A stretch of 64,000 nucleotides of DNA from Halichondria panicea (GCF_963675165.1 NC_087388.1:3078800-3142799); one strand, 5' to 3'; shown: positions 24,176-36,653, numbered from the stretch's first letter. Numbers and translations: made by a program. The notes: a model not told the origin generated them from the sequence alone.

Positions 24176-25460
24176 GTAGGTGTATGCAACATGATATAAA
24201 TTCTAACTATTTGAAAATGTATGTATGATTATTATTATTGTCCATAGGTGCAGTGGATGATCACAGTTTGCATAAATTAATGTGTTCGTCTGAGGATAAA
24301 TGATGCGATATGTACATAATTATGTTGTGAAAGATACCTGTTGTGGATATACGTGTTTTTACACATAGACATAATTATAGACTGATGGGTACTATAGTTT
24401 GATACTGCATGTGATGCATGGACAGACTATACCAATGGACAGACTATTATACTGTATTGCTTTCTTTTAATCTTCTATTACCAGAGCTATAATTATGGTA
24501 GCCAGTTAAGGCACAGCTGAAAATTAATACCGTATAGCGCGAAATTTTCGTGGGTTAGAATTCTACACGAAAATTGTTCTTTAATTAGAATTACCTGCTA
24601 TCATGCAAATATTTAAAGGCGTGGCTTCCGATAAGCAGTCATTCCACGAACATTGTGCAACAAAATGGCGTTTAGAGGCCAATCCACGAAATATAGTGCC
24701 TCGAAAATTTCGCCTATACGGTATTGGAAAGCTCGTATTGTTATGAGCGAAGGACATGATTTCTGAGATACAAAAAGCGTCACAGCTATTTTATAGCTAG
24801 GGTGTAAATGTCTTTCAGTAAGGCACTAGATTGCTTAAACTAAAACATTTTGCTGATGTATAGGTTTAAATTATCACACTCTTACAGAAATTTTTTTTCA
24901 ATAATTATACTGCTACGTCAACAATAATATTATTCGCAAAATTCTTCAATTAAGGTTTGAGGTCAATTTGCAAAAACTTCAAAATTCAATGCCTCGAAAA
25001 TAACATATCACTGTCGACAACTAGCCTCCTTCACTGGTGTGATAAAGTGCGGCCTGGGATCAAGGCTATAATTATTTTGACTCAGGTGTTAAGATTGTAC
25101 TTGCCAAAAATAACTATTGTACACGAGTTAAAATAATTATGTGAAATATTAATTGCTAAACGTGTACACGCAAACCCACTGCCAATCCTAACTAGTTTTC
25201 AATTTTACTTATTAATCCGAAGTCAGTCTATAAGGAAAGGTGCAGCACATTATGCAATCAGTTTACGCAAGTTTACATAGAACTTGGTACACCAAATGTA
25301 TAGCTACGTAGGTACATAATATAATTATAGGACAAACTTTTTAGTAAAATTTTCAGCTAAATAATGTACATTCAACCATAGATTGAAGACTAACTATTCA
25401 ATCTATGATTCAACTAAAACTACACATAATTCATTACATGTTGTAGTTTTACAATTATGT
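24176..25460. other. Intergenic 3'-to-3' interval between GMPR and the DEAH-RBR gene
   Basis: No coding exon is supported here. It holds the two convergent 3' UTRs, one MITE (24528-24723), degraded relatives around 24890-25070 with the words 'cctcgaaaataac' and 'ggcctgggatcaaggcta', and a small hairpin at 25379-25408 whose arms read atagattgaa/ttcaatctat. Confidence 0.6.
24528..24723. mobile_element. Family-A MITE, intergenic
   Basis: Inverted ends taccgtatagcgcgaaattt and aaatttcgcctatacggta. The interior has ggcgtggcttccgataagc. Confidence 0.75.
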
Positions 25461-28400
25461 TTACGTGAATCCCCCATGGGACTGATGAAGATGACCGTAG
25501 CACTCTCCTGAGCTGCTAAAAAAGGCAAGGCAGTGCCAACAAATGTGCGACTTGCAACTTCTACAAGCCACGTGAGCACATCCTCCATACTTCTCGATTG
25601 GAGTGTTGCACTTAGGACAAAGCTTCCTGTTTTCTGCATCGTCCTGCAACCAAGAAGTCAATCCTTCATCAGGATTACCAGAAGATTCATTTTGTGCACA
25701 GGTAAGGCCACAATGGAAAGGTTGGTGACAGTTGGTGCAGGTCAGTACACCACAGTGATTGCACAAAAAACACTGCCCCTCTTCTGTGACAGTATAAACC
25801 ATACCACAATCTGGGGTGGGGCAATTGTGCACCTGATCGTTGTTTGCTGTTATGTATGCACGGACAGACTCTGTAATTACTGTCTGTAGATTCAATTTTC
25901 CCTTTGATTTGAGATTTTCAAAGTCTTGCCATACAAATGGACGAGAACATCCTTCAGCAGCACATTGGATTGGAATTGTGATTGTATTTGGTGTAAGCTG
26001 TGCTTCTACGCACTCACAGTGGTACGCATGTCCACAGTCCTCAAGTCTATATACACTTTCCGTGTCATCGATTAGAGTGTAGCAAGCACAGCACATAACA
26101 TCACCAGCAAGGGAATGAACAATCGGAGTATTGGTGGAATTTTCTTCACAAAATTGCTCAATAATATCCGTAAGCACTTTGTATCCGGTATCAGAGGCAA
26201 AAAGAATTAGTATCTGTTTGCGAATGTCAACTCTAACCATTTCAATTCCGGACTGTGTCATAAGCAATCTTAAATCAATTCCGAATGTAGTTATAAGGAA
26301 TTTTAAAAGTCCAGGAGGTCTTCCAGTTTTCTTCAACTCAATTTCATAATAACTTATCCCAATTCCAAAAGAAAGAGATTTGTCAAATTCTGCCTTAGCT
26401 TTTGTAATGTTTTCTTTTATACCATACATTTTAATACATTTGAGTCGAAAATCCCTACGAATAACAGTTAAGCTGATCTCCTCAATTTTCTTTATGTCTT
26501 CTTCACATCTTTTTGATCTCATGTACTCAAAACGAAGTTGGTCCGAGCATTCTATCACATCTGGCTGTAGAACAGAGTTCAATGCTTTTAAAGCTGCAAC
26601 GAATTCAGTTGGATTACTTGATTCGACCTTTACAATTACAACGTCTCCTTTCTTGGAGTTGGTTACCTTTACGGACCTATAGTCAGCTTTGACATTTTCA
26701 GTTGCTTCGTACACCGATTTCTGAACAGCTGCGTACAGTGTTGGGGAGAATTTAATGCTTGACGAAAGAAAACGATGGATTTTGATTGGCTTGTAGTTAA
26801 TGCGAGCATTATTTAATGTATCTATTGCTGTCATTCCTTCATCAATGCTTGTAAAATTCACAAAGGCTACAAAAAACTTGTGATAATTTTCAGGCATTAG
26901 AAGTTTGAGGTTAAACTTTTCTTTAGCAATGGGACCCATAAGACTGTGTAGAGTCTCTTGCAGCAGTTCATGCTCTTCTTCGGTAGTTTCAAATACTTTT
27001 GTGTAAGCAAATATCACATCATAACTGCCTCTAGGGTAGCCTAGTGGGGTCAAAATTATATCAAACTCATTTCGGATTGCTTCTTCAGGAATTTGAGGGG
27101 GTACATTTGATGTGTAAATATGGCATTCATTATGCTTTGATATTCGGAATCGCAATACCACACCAGCAATGGCAGCACCATGGTCGGAAAGATGAGTAAA
27201 GATTGTAGTTATATGAGGTGTTCGGAAATCAAGATTCACAAAGTTTTTGCGGTCTCTTCTGTTCCACTCCATCTTTATAGTAAGATAAGATACATTAAAC
27301 CGATCTTTTTTTCTTGGGAGAATCGGCTGGATACAAACTCCAGTTGGGGTCGTTAGTTTACTTGCTTTTTCGGCATCATTAGAATCATAGAAAGTCACGA
27401 ATAAGCGCCTTTCTTTTGTGAAAACCTGTTTCTGGATGGCGCCACAACCGCTAAGCGTTTTTGTGAGCTCTTCATTCCAATTACCAGTTACAGGCCCCTT
27501 AGCAACCAAACAGCGATATTGATGAGGCATCAGAATTTTAACAGTAACGCCTCCACTTCCAACAAGCACTCTGACATTGTCACCATCTGCGGTTACACCA
27601 GCCTCAGAACAGAACATATTTAGCTCAAGTTTGATGTGACTTATATAGTGCTCCAGGTGTTTCTGCACCAGTTTACGAAAACTGTTTTGTACAAAGACTT
27701 TCAGAGTACCATTCTTCTGACTAGCATCAATCTGAACTCGATTCAGGGAAGTAAATGTAGGATGATCAAAGAGAGACCTTTGGTTGTGAACAACAGTGTC
27801 AAGTACATATGTTCCAAGGTGCTCAACAACAAATGGTGATACTTCTAAGTTTGTAAACTGCTCACATTTCATGGGGTGATGTCGTATCAGTCCAGACTCA
27901 AGTGCTTCTTCCACCCACTCTTCTCTTACTGGCAAAACTTGAAGGAGAAAATGCTGAGAGGTTCTTAAAGTTTTTTCATAAATGAGAAACTTGGGCTGGA
28001 TATTCAGTTTACACAAAGAAGATCCTGGGAAAATGACAAGCTTCTCGTCTGGAAGGTTTGGATTAAAGTAACCAACTTTCTCATGCCCAAGAAACACACA
28101 TAGATTGTTTGCAAATGATTTAAAGAAGAGTTTAGCTACCTTGTCTATTGCCCTTTCGAAAGATAAGGTGCTTGTAGCAATTGGTACTTTTAGCTGTTTC
28201 TTGACTATCACAGTGAGATCTTTGATCGTTTCGTCTACGATACGCATGCTCTTTGCATTAATACTGTTTTTCACACACCAAGCATTGCGCTCTTGACGAG
28301 AATTAGATACCCATTGGCAATAGGCATTGAAATCAGTTAGCTGGTCGCCTTCAGGGACGCAAAATGTGCTCTTCAACAAATCACTTTGCTCCTTATTCTG

Positions 28401-31400
28401 ATCCGTTCCACCTCGAAAGAAAATAGTGCTAGCTAGGGAGGAAATAGCTGCCATGGCAATTGCTTCTGACCCAGCTTTCTCAACAAATCCATCTAGTATA
28501 ATCTTTGCTAGTCTTGGATCAACAGGGAGTGCAGCCATTGATCTGCCAATATTTGTGAGCCTGCCGTTACACACAGCACCAAGGAACTCTAGAGTTTCAA
28601 CAGCATATATCAGAGCAGCTTCTTCCGGCTTTTCAATGAAGTCAAAACCGAGTACATCTGTGATTCCAAGTTCATGCAACTTAAGAACTGTGCCAGCCAG
28701 TGACACTCGTAGTATTTCAGGAACCATTCTTTCTGACATATTCTTGTATGTGTCCTCCGAGTAAAGACGGTAACACTTTCCCGCACTTGTTCGTCCTGCT
28801 CGACCTTTTCTCTGTTCAGCGGAGCTCTTACTAATATCTCGAACTTCAAGAGAGTTCATGTTCTTCTTCGCATCAAAGCATAGTTCCTTGACAACACCGG
28901 AATCCACAATGTATTTTACTCCAAGAATGGTAATCGATGTTTCAGCCACATTAGTGGAAAAAATAATTTTTCTTTGAGGATAGTCCTTGAAAACTTTCTG
29001 CTGATCTTCTGGTTGCAGCTTACCGTGTAGAGGCAGAATACAAGCTGTGTTTTTAGTACGCATTTCCAATGTCTGGCAAGCACGTTCGACTTCACCAGGG
29101 GAGGTAAGAAAGACAAGGATATCACCTGGGGGTAGGAGTTGGTAGATAATATGCTCGAGATTTTACCTATTATTTTTTATGCTCAGGTTCTTTTTAAATT
29201 GCCTACAAATCGCCTTATTCCCACATTCCTCCAAAGTACAACACAAACCACACCCCATGTTGTCACATCAAAATGGCCACATGCACGACTCTATCTCTTA
29301 ATAACATTATGATATAGAATGCCAAGGAGATAATTATCCACCAGTATTTCTACAAAGTAATGACAAATTGTTTATACTAAGACCTAAACCTGCCTATATT
29401 CCCATAATTGTTAAAGGTGCCCATCATGCCAGCATAATTCTCACCAAAAACATGTGCATACTATGCTCAAGCATTATCTACCAACCCTACCTGGGGGTTC
29501 ATTCTTGTGCAGTGTATCGGCATAATCTATTGCTCCAGCAACATACACAGGCATCCCTCTTTGCGAGTTCTGACTGGTTGTGATAGGGCAGTACGTCACA
29601 TCTACAGGAAATAATCGACCTGGCACAGTCTTTACTGGACAATCCTGGCCGAAGTACTGCACAAAATTCTTTGGGTCAATAGTAGCTGATGTGATGACTA
29701 CTCTAAGGTCTGGGCGTGTTGGAAGACAACGCTTGATGAACGCTAGTAACACATCAGTGTTCAGGTTCCTCTCGTGAGCTTCATCCACTATCAGGCAAGA
29801 GTACTTGGAAAATGTTGGATCTTCAACACACTCATTTAGTAAAGTGTGATCAGTTACGTATAGCATGTCAGTATCCTCTGAATAGTTACCATGGATGCCT
29901 GTTTTGTATCCAACAATTGTTCCAAGAGAGGCAAACATTTCTGAGCTAACATACTTAGCAAGAGAGATAGCAGCCACCTTTCTCGGCTGTGTGCACACAA
30001 TAACACCTGCACTTGCAAAGCCATCCTCATAAATGTACTGAACAAGCTGTGTGCTTTTTCCAGAGCCAGTTTCTGCCGTTAGAATGCTAACCTGGTTATT
30101 TCTGATAATTTCCATTATCTGCTGTCGATGTGAGTATATCGGAAGTCCTTTATTATACCTCAAGCATTCACACTTTAATCTCCTTTCAAATAGTTCTGGA
30201 GGAGGAGATGGTAAGCTATAGCTGCGAGCAAATTCACACAATTTTTCACAGGCTGTGTTAAACTCAAATTGTCTGCACTGAATCTCTGACATCTCAAGTG
30301 CTATTGATGTCTTTTTCTCTTGCAATGTTTGAAATAAAGTTAATGAGCATTTTTTCGGAATCAGAATCTGAGTTTGCTCCTGTTTGAGCTGAGAAATTCG
30401 TTCTTTGCATTTTGTTCCAGTGCTTTCTTGCTCATACTTGATTCTAAGTAATAGATTGTCAACAGACGAACACTTCTGATCATATTCAGGCTTGTTGGAA
30501 GCTGCAGAGTTAATACGTGCAACGCTCTTGTGCCTTTTCTTTTTCTGTGGTATGTCTTTTCCATCAACAATGACAGACTTCAATACTTTCTGTGACACTT
30601 GATGTGCAAGTTGTTGATCAGTTGGTGTATTGGAGGGACGTTTTTTCTTTTTCTGTGGTAAGTCACTTCCATCAACAATGACAGGCTTCAATACTTTCTG
30701 TGACACTTGATGTGCAAGTTGTTGATCAGTTGGTGTATTCGAGGGTTGTTTTTTCTTTTTCTGTGGTAAGTCACTTCCATCAACAATGACAGGCTTCTGT
30801 GACACTTGATGTGCAAGTTGTTGATCAGTTGGAATATTCGAGGGTTGTTTTTTCTTTTTCTGTGGTAAGTCAGTTCCATCAACAACGACAGGCTTCTGTG
30901 ATACTTGATGTGCAAGTTGTTGATCAGTTGGTGTATTTGAAGGTTGTTTTAACAGTTCTTTCTTTTTCTGTGGTATGTCACCATCCAGAATGACAGACTT
31001 CTGTGATAAATGATGCGGAAGTTGTTGATCAGTTGGTGCTAGTGTGTTCAAGGGTTGTTTTAAGGAAGCTGTTATAGTCCTGCCATCCATACAATAACCA
31101 TTAAGATGTGTCACAGCTCTCTCGGCACCTTCATTTGACTTAAAGTTTACCCAGGCATACTTGTTTTTGGAGCCCTGAATAAAGGGCTTATTAACAAGCT
31201 TTCCATGTTCCTCTACCAGTTTAGTGAGCACATCTTGTGTTACACTTTTTGGAAGGCAAGTAATTTTGACTGTTTGTGGCGTCTTTGTTGAATCAGATTG
31301 CAAAGTTGAGCAACATTGTATTGCGCTTGTAACTGGTTCTATGTTTTCACTGTGTACCACTGAAAAAATGTAAAGCTTAATTACTAAGGAGGCAACCATA

Positions 31401-34400
31401 AGATATTGATCATTCCTGTACCTGTTGCACTTTGATTCACTTCACAAGTATTGTTGAAGTCTCCATTCTCATCAGAGACTACTTTCTAAAATTGAAAATA
31501 ATAGCAATAATTAATTCGTACAAGTATATGGTTTAGGGTTTAGCTTACTTTATGGGGGTCATAACGACAGACACCATCAACCAGAAATTTGTACTGGTAT
31601 TGACCAACAGGCAGAGAAACTTTGATGTAGAATCCTTGTTCACCTCTGTATTTATAATTATACTTGATGCGATGGTAACGTAAATAACTGTCATACAGAT
31701 ACATTGAAAATCAATACGAACTGACTATAATGCTCGACCAGAGGACGCTCCTGTATAAAGGCCGCTTCTCAAATAGTAGCCTCCATTAATTACCAGCAAA
31801 ATGATTAGCAGCCGCTCTCAAATAGTAGCTTCAGTGAATATTAACTCAAGCATTTCTGCACGTGGAAGCCATATTTACTATAGCTACATGTAGCTATATA
31901 GAAGCCTATAGAAATTCTTACTTATACTTCATTGATCTTTGAGCAACTGTAGCACTCCACACACACACCACACACGTACACACACACACAGACACAATAC
32001 TACCGTATACCTCGCTTGCGCATGCGCACCATAAAGGCATTAATGAGTGCGGTCAAGAAGTCACAGCAATTTATAGCTTATTCTGCCTTGGTGCACTCAC
32101 GCACAGCAAAGATAAAGGATTGGAAACGGAAATGACCTCGAATAAACCATCTGTGTCGCCCCGGTTTTATTCGAGGCTGTCTATACACTCCAACGTGGAA
32201 AGAAAATCCAGGCTAGAAACGGTCCGGTTGAGGAAACAAATGATAACAAAACTGCTGCTGCATGAACGTATTGGTTATGTATATCTACTACCCAGTCAAT
32301 AATTAAACCGCTTGTAGCACGAATTGCCATGTAATGTACTTCGTTGTCAGTTACGGTAATACGTTTGGTTTTCTTGTTGATTTTTGTGAACTATAAATGC
32401 TATATGCTACATGTAGAAGTTTGTGGCACATATATAATAGGTGTATCATTCTGTATGACAAGTATCAATCTTCAAAACATCTTGCAGTGGAAGCTCTGAG
32501 CGATCATCAAGTTACTAGAAACAACACAGACTATAGTAGTCATTTTAGACGTCCAAAAACACTTCTAGTTCTGTGTTTTTGCTCTTATGCTTGTTACGAT
32601 TCTGGAGGGTGACTCAAAGCGTTTTTTTCTTTCCAGGCTATTAAATAAACGAAGTAATAATAATTATGTAGACTAACTACAGTCAGAGCCAAGGATAACA
32701 GCCTTTTGTGAGCTTTCAGTAGCCTTTTTCAAAACATCTCTTTGAGCCGCCCTGCATATACAGTAGACAGTAGACTGTACTTACAGTGCAACAACCAAAG
32801 AGAGTAGAACTTTTGTTTTTTTTTACGTTTTTGTGTATATCTTCTAAACTAAATGTGATTGGATCAATTTGAGTGCAGGTACTGAAAGTTCAACTATTGG
32901 CGCTTCCAGTGGACCACCACCTGTTACATCATATGACATTATCATTCCAAAATGGCTGCTAGAATATGTGTACATTGGAAAATATGTTAGGCATGGAACT
33001 ATCTTATTTGTTTGAGTTAAGATCTGAAATTTGTTGTGCAAGTACTTCATTACCTTGCACATCTTTTGAGCTCCAGCGGAAGTGCAGGCTACTGGTAGGT
33101 TCTGAGATACACAGAATTTTGCAAATTTTTAGTAGCAAATGTGCTAGGCATTGATTTTTTGAGTTTATGCTAGTTAAGGTCTGATTTTTGAGGAGCACGA
33201 ACTACAATAGTAGATCTATACTTTTCATTTGTACTAACTTACAGGAGCTAGATCAGTCTCTTCTTTGCTAGAGGGGAGGCCCTTTTTGTCAAAAATGGTG
33301 AGTTTAGCTGCGTAGTAGTGTAAATTGCCACGCCCCTGTGACACATATGACTGATCAACTGGGTGTAGTTGCCAGGTTAGACATCACATGAGCTTGGATG
33401 TAGCAAATAAAGACAAGATGATTTGTGATGTCACAAATCAATGAATATCATTGCTACGTCACAAAATGGGCAAAGAGCAGCAAAATCATTTTTGACAAAA
33501 AGGGCCGCTCTAGCAAAGAGACTGGTCTAGCTCCTGTAAGTTAGTACAAATGAAAAGTATACTATTGTAGTACATGCTCCTCAAAAATCAGACCTTAACT
33601 AGCACAAACTCAAAAAATCAATGCCTAACTCTACTAAAAATTTGCAAAATTCTGTGTATCTCAGAACCTACTAGCTAACAGCCTGCACTTCTGCTTGAAC
33701 TCAAAAGATGTGCAAGGTAATGAAGTACTTGCACAACAAATTTCAGATCTTAACTCAAACATATAAGATAGTTCCATGCCTAAGCCATTTTGGAATGATG
33801 ATGTCATATGATGTAACAGGTGGTGGTCCACTGGAAGCGCCAATAGTTGAACTTCAGTACCTGCACTCAAATTGATCCAATCACATTTAGTTTAGAAGAT
33901 ATACACAAAAACGTAAAAAAACAAAAGTTCTACTCTCTTTGGTTGTTGCACTGTAGCTATCTAGTAAAAGTATCTATTTAAGCCACGAAATGTCTACTCG
34001 ATCTCCGTTTCAGTTGGATCTTACGATTACTAGATCTAGCTAGCTCATGAATAATTAATGAGCAAACGGTTTACCGTAACTTTAAAACAATAATTATTAT
34101 TGCACTATAACTGCATGGAAACCATGCATATAAAATCCTACTATTTCTGCCTTACTATTTTAATGGCGGTTTTTCTCAATAATGCAATTTCATAGCAACC
34201 AACTTCAAACGATCATAAACTTAGTCATAGAATGAGGTATGTACACACTTAGCATAGCATTGCGTAGGCGTTTGTGTGCTCTATCACCACATACATGTAC
34301 AGAGATCTCGATCAAGCCAATTAAGTGGTCCCTATTCTCAAATTGCATCATTAGGATAGAGTAGTACAGTAGTTTATCCGGTCACCCGTGCAGGTTGACC

Positions 34401-36653
34401 GGAATAGCGAGGTAGCTGTATATTTCAAAACATAGCCACGGCTAAATAACGGTCCTACGTCGAATCTAATAGCAAGCGAGTGGCCGCATTTCAGGGCGAG
34501 TTTTGCATAGTAAAGATCAAGCAATCTGTGCCAAAAAATAACAAGTATAATTATGGAGGTGATCGTACTTCAGAGAGCCGGATTAGCGAGAGTCTACGGT
34601 ATAGTTCAGCTTAGGGTGCTGTATGTAGTTTGCACTGCAATGGCTGGCAAGAATCTAGTAAACCACAGTATGCACTGATAACTCCCCAGAAAAAGGAGAT
34701 CGTTGGGGATTGGGTTGCAGTTGGTTAACCCTTCCCCTCTGGCCTCTGGGAGGTTTTAGGGCAGCTAAAAAGCGAGAACATCAATGCTTTGTGAGTTAAA
34801 GGAGGATCATAACTACATGTAGATAGGAAGCTACCTTTCAGAGGTCAAGCTAGAGACCATGTTTCTGGACATGGACAGTGGTACGTTACCATTTGTAGCC
34901 CTGATAGGGTTTGCTTAGGCTAGTTAGTACACAATTAAGTGAACATCATTGAATTTGTAGCCTAAGTGTATGCATTTCCTGGGAAAAGGGCGTCTGCCAA
35001 TAGGACCTCACACACAAGTTTCTGCAGATCTTATAGAGAACACTTATAATAGTGTCTTTAGTCCTTAACACACACTTAATTATTGTTTGAGTATGTTTCA
35101 ATCTATGACTAATTATAACTAGTGTTCAAGCTGGCGCTGTGCTAATGCCTCTCGCCATGTTTTTGCTTTCGCTTAAAAGTATTAGAGTGTTATATTAGTA
35201 TTAAAGTTAGCTTATCTATATAAAGTCACTGAGAAGAAAAGACTTATTTACATGCATCTATTGTTGTATTATGTGGCTTACCAGGATCTCAAGAAAGAAG
35301 AAAATTGATTCTTCCAGGATCTGTAGTTCAGTGTATATAATATCTAAGAAGAAAAGACCTGTGTACATGCATATTGTTATCTATATTGTTATATGGTAGT
35401 GTTTTGTGGCTTATATACCAGGCCCTCAAGACAAAGATGATTCTGCCAGGAGGATCTTGGGATATTATTTTCTCACACATGGGGAATGAGCGCGCATGCG
35501 CATTACATCCACAGGAATAATTAAAGGGTGTGTCCAAAGAGATCAATTTCACAAATGGCTACTGCTAGCTAGCTGTTTTAAAAGATATTTTCTGAGTATT
35601 GTAGCTAACAAAAAGCTAGTGTTTTAGTGCAAGGCTAACTCATATGTTGAATAGAAAGTTTGTGCGGACAGATGATGCTATGAAAGATTCTGAAGAGACT
35701 GCAACAGCCTTCAATGTGAGTCAAACTAGCCATAACTCGAGAAAGAAGCTTTAGTTTGCTAATCCACGAATCAAAATCCAAGAGAACGTGGCTAGAAGCC
35801 TATAGAAGCTGTTAGTTTTCGTTACATTGCAACCGTTGAGCAGTTATAGCTGGAATACACACACACACAGACACACACACAGTCAGCTTTACCGTATCCC
35901 TCGTGCGGCTACGCCTCGAGGCATAATTAGTGCGGGTGGTTCGTTGCTAGGTAATAATAATGGTGTCGAGATACCCCTGGGGTCTGGGCTATTCAAAGTA
36001 GCCAGAGAGGCACATAAATTTACCTTCAGCTAGTAAGAGGGTTTGTCTCACTGCAGAAAATTTATAGCCCAATCAGATTTCAAGCTGAAGGCGTGGATAT
36101 GAATGAGCCAGTAAGTAGTACTATACCGTAAACGTTCTAATTATAGAACCAGTAAAAAATAATTATTTTTCTAGAAACAATGTACCCAACAAAATGATTT
36201 TATATGGTGGTATTATGGGCGTTATAAAAGAGGGCGTCCTACCCGAGGCTGGTTCTATAATTGGAACGCTTACAGTATTCGAGCTTTGCCGTTAACGCCC
36301 ACCATGATTAATAATCACACCCTAAGTATAAAAACTCGTACCCTGATATGCATGGCATGGCGTGGTTCTCAATCCTACGTGAGCGTCCAAGGTTGGGCCA
36401 TTAAATCACAAGCACCTTAATTAATTAATAATTATTTAGCACAAACTAGGTCTAGCACAAACTGTAGCTACCAATACCCAAACAGTCATGCAGGGACACC
36501 ATAAATTATACAGATATAGAGATATATAATTTCTAGCTATACAACTTCTTACTTCTTAGCCATTGGTCTTCCTGGCTGTTTCCAGTCATCAAAGCTTCCA
36601 AGAAGGAAAACTTCACTACCCTCAGCCTCCCAAACGAAAGTATGCAGCGCCAT
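25461..36653 (-). CDS. CBM48-RRM-DEAH helicase-RING-IBR-RING fusion (DEAH11/12-like)
   Basis: Minus-strand exons 36653-36553, 31645-31549, 31485-31422, 31359-29491 and 29125-25461 keep phase at all four junctions and encode 1931 residues. Order: residues ~3-85 AMPK-beta-type CBM48 (VFLLGSFDDW, YQYKFLVDG, DPHK); 117-189 RRM (RNP2-like KITCLP, RNP1-like KYAWVNF); 190-365 five basic repeats; helicase with Walker A AETGSGKST (516-524), DEAH (613-616), SAT (645-647), FSTNVAETSITI (766-777) and QRKGRAGR (815-822); HA2 from ~859; OB-like and KH/RRM-like middle; RING1 ~1722-1770, IBR ~1812-1853, RING2 ~1880-1908 with catalytic-type Cys1893 in KYGGCAH. The DEAH-plus-RBR core matches plant DEAH11/12. 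Expected activities are ATP-dependent RNA remodelling and ubiquitin transfer; substrates are unknown. The two 3' exons are certain; attachment of the CBM48 exons rests on splice-site and phase agreement. Confidence 0.9.
30527..31054 (-). repeat. Five-copy tandem repeat inside coding exon 4 of the fusion gene
   Basis: The protein unit is about 33-36 residues with core PTDQQLAHQVSQK, then VDG.D.PQKKKK. Copies 2-5 are nearly identical; copy 1 (PTDQQLPHHLSQK) has diverged, and two copies carry an extra VLK. DNA similarity between copies is high, so the expansion is recent. Each unit ends in a lysine run, giving a regularly spaced basic linker between RRM and helicase. Confidence 0.92.
31422..31645 (-). 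other. Exons 2 and 3 of the fusion gene: second half of CBM48 and linker
   Basis: Exon 2 (31645-31549) encodes GFYIKVSLPVGQYQYKFLVDG then a DPHK end; exon 3 (31485-31422) encodes KVVSDENGDFNNTCEV. This follows AMPK beta order exactly (LPEGEHQYKFFVDG, then DP, then GTVNN). Lys53 and Asn77 occupy glycogen-contact positions (human beta1 Lys126 and Asn150), but the second tryptophan (beta1 Trp133) is Cys60 here. Exon 3 ends in ACA G, and exon 4 opens TG GTA CAC, so phase is kept into the RRM. Confidence 0.8.
31905..32042. repeat. Family-F repeat terminus
   Basis: cctatagaaattcttactta, a CA-rich microsatellite, then ccgtatacctcgcttgcgca with gcatgcgcacc. It lies in intron 1 of the fusion gene. 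Confidence 0.55.
32782..33955. mobile_element. 1.17-kb near-perfect palindrome (foldback element)
   Basis: The left arm (~32782-33300) starts tacagtgcaacaaccaaaga and the right arm (~33485-33955) ends in its complement. Arms of ~470-520 bp match closely along their whole length, separated by a ~185-bp spacer containing cacaaatcaatgaatatcat. TA lies at both ends. Long ORFs inside are unrelated to known proteins and appear on both arms. Confidence 0.85.
34367..34602. repeat. Dispersed repeat, copy 1
   Basis: It shares gaatagcgaggtagctg-type blocks, atttcagggcgagtttt, caatctgtgccaaaa and tcagagagccggattagcga with 59405-59672. Fusion-gene intron 1. Confidence 0.65.
35640..35935. repeat. Family-F repeat, 3' part
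   Basis: It shares cataactcgagaaagaagc, aatccacgaatcaaaatcca, the CA-rich tract and a taccgtatccctcgtgcggc terminus with the other copies. Confidence 0.55.
36553..36653 (-). other. Exon 1 of the fusion gene: first half of a CBM48 (AMPK-beta glycogen-binding) module
   Basis: It encodes 33 residues plus two bases, beginning MALHTFVWEAEG. The motif VFLLGSFDDWKQPG matches the YLSGSFNNW strand-turn of AMPK beta, with Trp24 at the sugar-stacking position (human beta1 Trp100). The donor gtaagaagt follows 'AA', and exon 2 begins with a single A, completing Lys34. Intron 1 is 4.9 kb. The ATG is the first in frame and no earlier coding exon was recognised. Confidence 0.8.

Larger units (their letters stand above)
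31646..36552. other. Repeat-filled intron 1 of the fusion gene
   Basis: This 4.9-kb stretch carries no recognisable exon. It holds a partial family-F repeat (31905-32042), a degenerate piece of the family-B element (~32108-32200), a 1.17-kb palindrome (32782-33955), a rim-type repeat (34367-34602), another family-F copy (35640-35935) and otherwise AT-rich unique sequence. Confidence 0.7.

Noticed and set aside
28426..28764. 112-residue plus-strand ORF opposite the helicase
   Set aside because: Antisense shadow of the HA2 region of the 1931-residue protein.
32844..33870. Several 60-74-residue ORFs with matching peptides on both strands
   Set aside because: They mirror each other because they lie on the two arms of the palindrome. 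No protein homology or start context supports them.
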